In this document: in pieces, positions 62,126 through 64,000 of the stretch
How positions within the stretch are numbered: position 1 is the stretch's first letter
How the letters are laid out: each line of letters begins with the position of its first letter
Source of the DNA: Diplonema papillatum
Taxonomy: Eukaryota; Euglenozoa; Diplonemea; Diplonemida; Diplonemidae
Assembly (NCBI GenBank): GCA_030068145.1
Contig: JAPJBO010001116.1
Span: 1-64,000 of the forward strand
Direction: 5' to 3'
DNA: 64,000 nt
The notes under the pieces: model-generated
What the model was told of the DNA's origin: nothing
Databases searched by the model: none
Seen by the model: the letters and a program-made list of their open reading frames with translations, nothing else
Made by a program: the position numbers and the translations under genes

Positions 62126-64000
62126 CTTCGATGGTCAAGTCACCGTTCGTGTGGCCCGGCGACTCTTTCTTCGGCGGTCTGGTCGCACGCAGTCGACCAA
62201 GCGCCTTCCCGATCTATATTCCTTTTTCTTCACTTCTTCGTTTTCAGTGTATGCTAGTTCGGGTTAGTGTTGAAAGAGCGGGTTCGCCAAAGAGAAATGG
62301 TGGTAAAGAAACATGGGGCACTCCTTCGAGGACGAGGTGGAGCTCGTCAGAGGTGACGCTGTCGTCAGCCATACTTAAAAGCCAGAAAGCAGCATCGGCG
62401 TTCACCGAGTGTGCTGTGAAGTACCTCCGCTATTGGTTTAGTTATCCAGGTCAACTCCCCTCCCGAAAATCTGTACTGTGCGAACGACCATGTTTTGCGC
62501 CGACCAGGCGTTATCACCACGTCGGCGTCAAAATATAAGTAGCTGTTGAAAGCTTGCGGTTACAAAAGAGCTGAGCATGCCTCCCATGAAGCAGAGAACG
62601 ACTTGCCGCATGGCAATGCGGACAAAGCATGTTTTCTCCCAAGTGGATCGGGCAATACAGAACAAAAACGCAAACGGTGGACTCTGTCGAACAGCCAATG
62701 ACCTCTGCGAAAGGTTTGCGGGATCATTGTACCGGTGTCAGTTAGACTGGTTAACTCACGATACTGACCTTGATCAGGGGCAACGGCTCAATTTCTCCGG
62801 CCGTGGGGGCTCGGGTTCGAAAGTGGGTTCTGACGCGTGCAAGGGCTCACGGTCGGGACCTATCCGCTTTATAAGCGGAAGCGAGAGACCTCTCGAGTCA
62901 ATACGTTGCGCTTTTGCTGACTGGACAGAATCCGCTGTCTCAGAGTCAGCATACTCATCACTCTGCGCCGAACTCTGGACAGATCCTACGCTCAGTTTCT
63001 GCCCAAGTTGGATGGCCCTGCCGTTGGATGTCCCTTTCATTCGGCCCGACCTCTTCTTCAGGAGCTTTGGCTGCTTCTTCTGCAAGCGCAACACGGAGTC
63101 ATCGCCGACTACCACGATACCGTTCCCGCACGCACACGGGAGACCGATGGCTAAAATGCAAACAATGGCACTGACAGCAACAAAGCGACCAGCGGGCGAC
63201 AGCTTACACCGTCGCCCAAGCTGATGGCCTCCAGCATCGAGGCTTCCATGCCTGTTCCCGGTTGCTGCGCAGAATGGCGAAGCGGAACTGATGAACAAAC
63301 ACGACGGACACCTTTGGCCTGACGGTGCACCGCTATCCGGATCAAGACCCAAGTGTACCTGTTTTGTGTTTCCGACGATCCCGAATGGACGTACAGTTTT
63401 TTTTTTTTTTTTTTGAGTCAGGCCAGGGGTTAAGTTAGGATTTTCTTTTTAGCTCTATTCCCGGTTTTCCCGGTTTTTGCCTGTCAGCGCTGCACTGCGG
63501 TTCGGACGCGTTCCCGGCCCTCATTCGCATCCCCGGGGCCACGTTTCCGGCCTGCGGCGGCATCGGCCTTCGGCCGCGCCTCCTTGCCCTACACATGTAC
63601 CCGCCATTTCACCAGCGATGCTGCAACGTGGTAACACCATGACGCTGCGCCCAAGCGTGCCCGCTCAGTTGCAAAACAGAGAACGGGAGAAGCCTACAGG
63701 TGCAACAAGTAAACTGCAAGTCAGGGGAGGAAACAGCAGAGACCCAAACAGGGAGGTAGACGATGGCTTCGGAATCTTTGTTTACGTGTAGCAATACCGC
63801 TGGTCATCAGATCCACCAGCTCTTTTCACAACTCTTTCTCAGGGTCATGGCGTGTTCTTGGGCAGCTTTGAGGTCTTCGAGAGACGTATATGCAAGCTTT
63901 CTTTCCCCAGAAGTAAAGGTCTCTACGTACGAGGAAAGAACGTCATTTGGAATGCCATCCGCGGTGCAGAATAGTAGTGCACTGCAGCAGTGCAGTGTAG
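62126..64000. other. Upstream region of gene B; no secure gene
   Basis: Should include the gene B promoter. A minus-strand frame at 62774-63230 contains AVSAIVCILAIGLPCACG, which looks like a signal peptide, followed by charged sequence (RLQKKQPKLLKKRSGRMKG), but no ATG opens it cleanly. A plus-strand frame (62577-63224) overlaps it. Either might be an exon of a neighbouring gene. A T run lies at 63394-63414. A GAGCTGAGCATG ... GCCGCATGGCAATGCGG pair at 62567-62615 is shared with 17156-17222. Confidence 0.35.

Overview
The window is nuclear DNA of a eukaryote, most likely a microbial alga or protist. It has protein genes split by GT-AG introns with strong GTATG-type donors, no operons or Shine-Dalgarno signals, two very different LINE retrotransposons, DNA transposons with terminal inverted repeats, satellites, a degenerate LSU rRNA fragment and a ubiquitin-protease pseudogene. 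Cys-rich ShKT-like modules joined to a sterol-sensing/RND transporter would fit a stramenopile or another secondary alga, but the species cannot be fixed from the sequence.

Two paralogous genes dominate, both on the minus strand and in tandem. Gene A runs 13695->2503 (11 kb) and gene B 62125->20558 (41.6 kb). I could match all seven exons one to one between them, with identical phases and nearly identical lengths (372, 396, 312/315, 220, 1970/1973, 246 bp and a last exon). The product has a signal peptide, about five ShKT-like Cys modules, an unrecognised domain, and a Patched/NPC1/Dispatched-type membrane protein with a sterol-sensing domain. Coding sequence is conserved, but the gene B introns are inflated: intron 6 holds a 9 kb LINE (element 1), and intron 1 (17.7 kb) holds a second LINE (element 2), a tyrosine-recombinase-type retroelement remnant, an rRNA fragment, a ubiquitin-protease pseudogene and a 3 kb satellite.

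LINE element 1 (about 23017-31990, minus) has an ORF1 with an OTU-type cysteine protease, RRM-like segments and a coiled coil, then ORF2 in the -1 frame with an aromatic peptide repeat, a 2A-like motif (DVHENPGP), an APE-type endonuclease, reverse transcriptase and zinc motif. LINE element 2 (49453-55991, minus) encodes a Pro/Ala-repeat zinc protein, then an AlkB-like dioxygenase, a canonical 2A motif (DVEQNPGP) and endonuclease, then in the -1 frame a reverse transcriptase ending in Cys/His repeats. It is bounded by an 18-bp target duplication and sits in a short palindromic repeat. A 57-bp 5'-truncated copy sits at the same site of a sister repeat at 18.3 kb.

Layout: 1-2.5 kb minisatellite foldback and repeats; 2.5-13.7 kb gene A, whose introns hold hairpins, a hAT-like element and MITEs; 13.7-20.3 kb intergenic with one 199-aa hypothetical ORF; 20.3-20.7 kb tandem repeats at the 3' end of gene B; 20.6-62.1 kb gene B; 62.1-64 kb upstream sequence with no secure gene.
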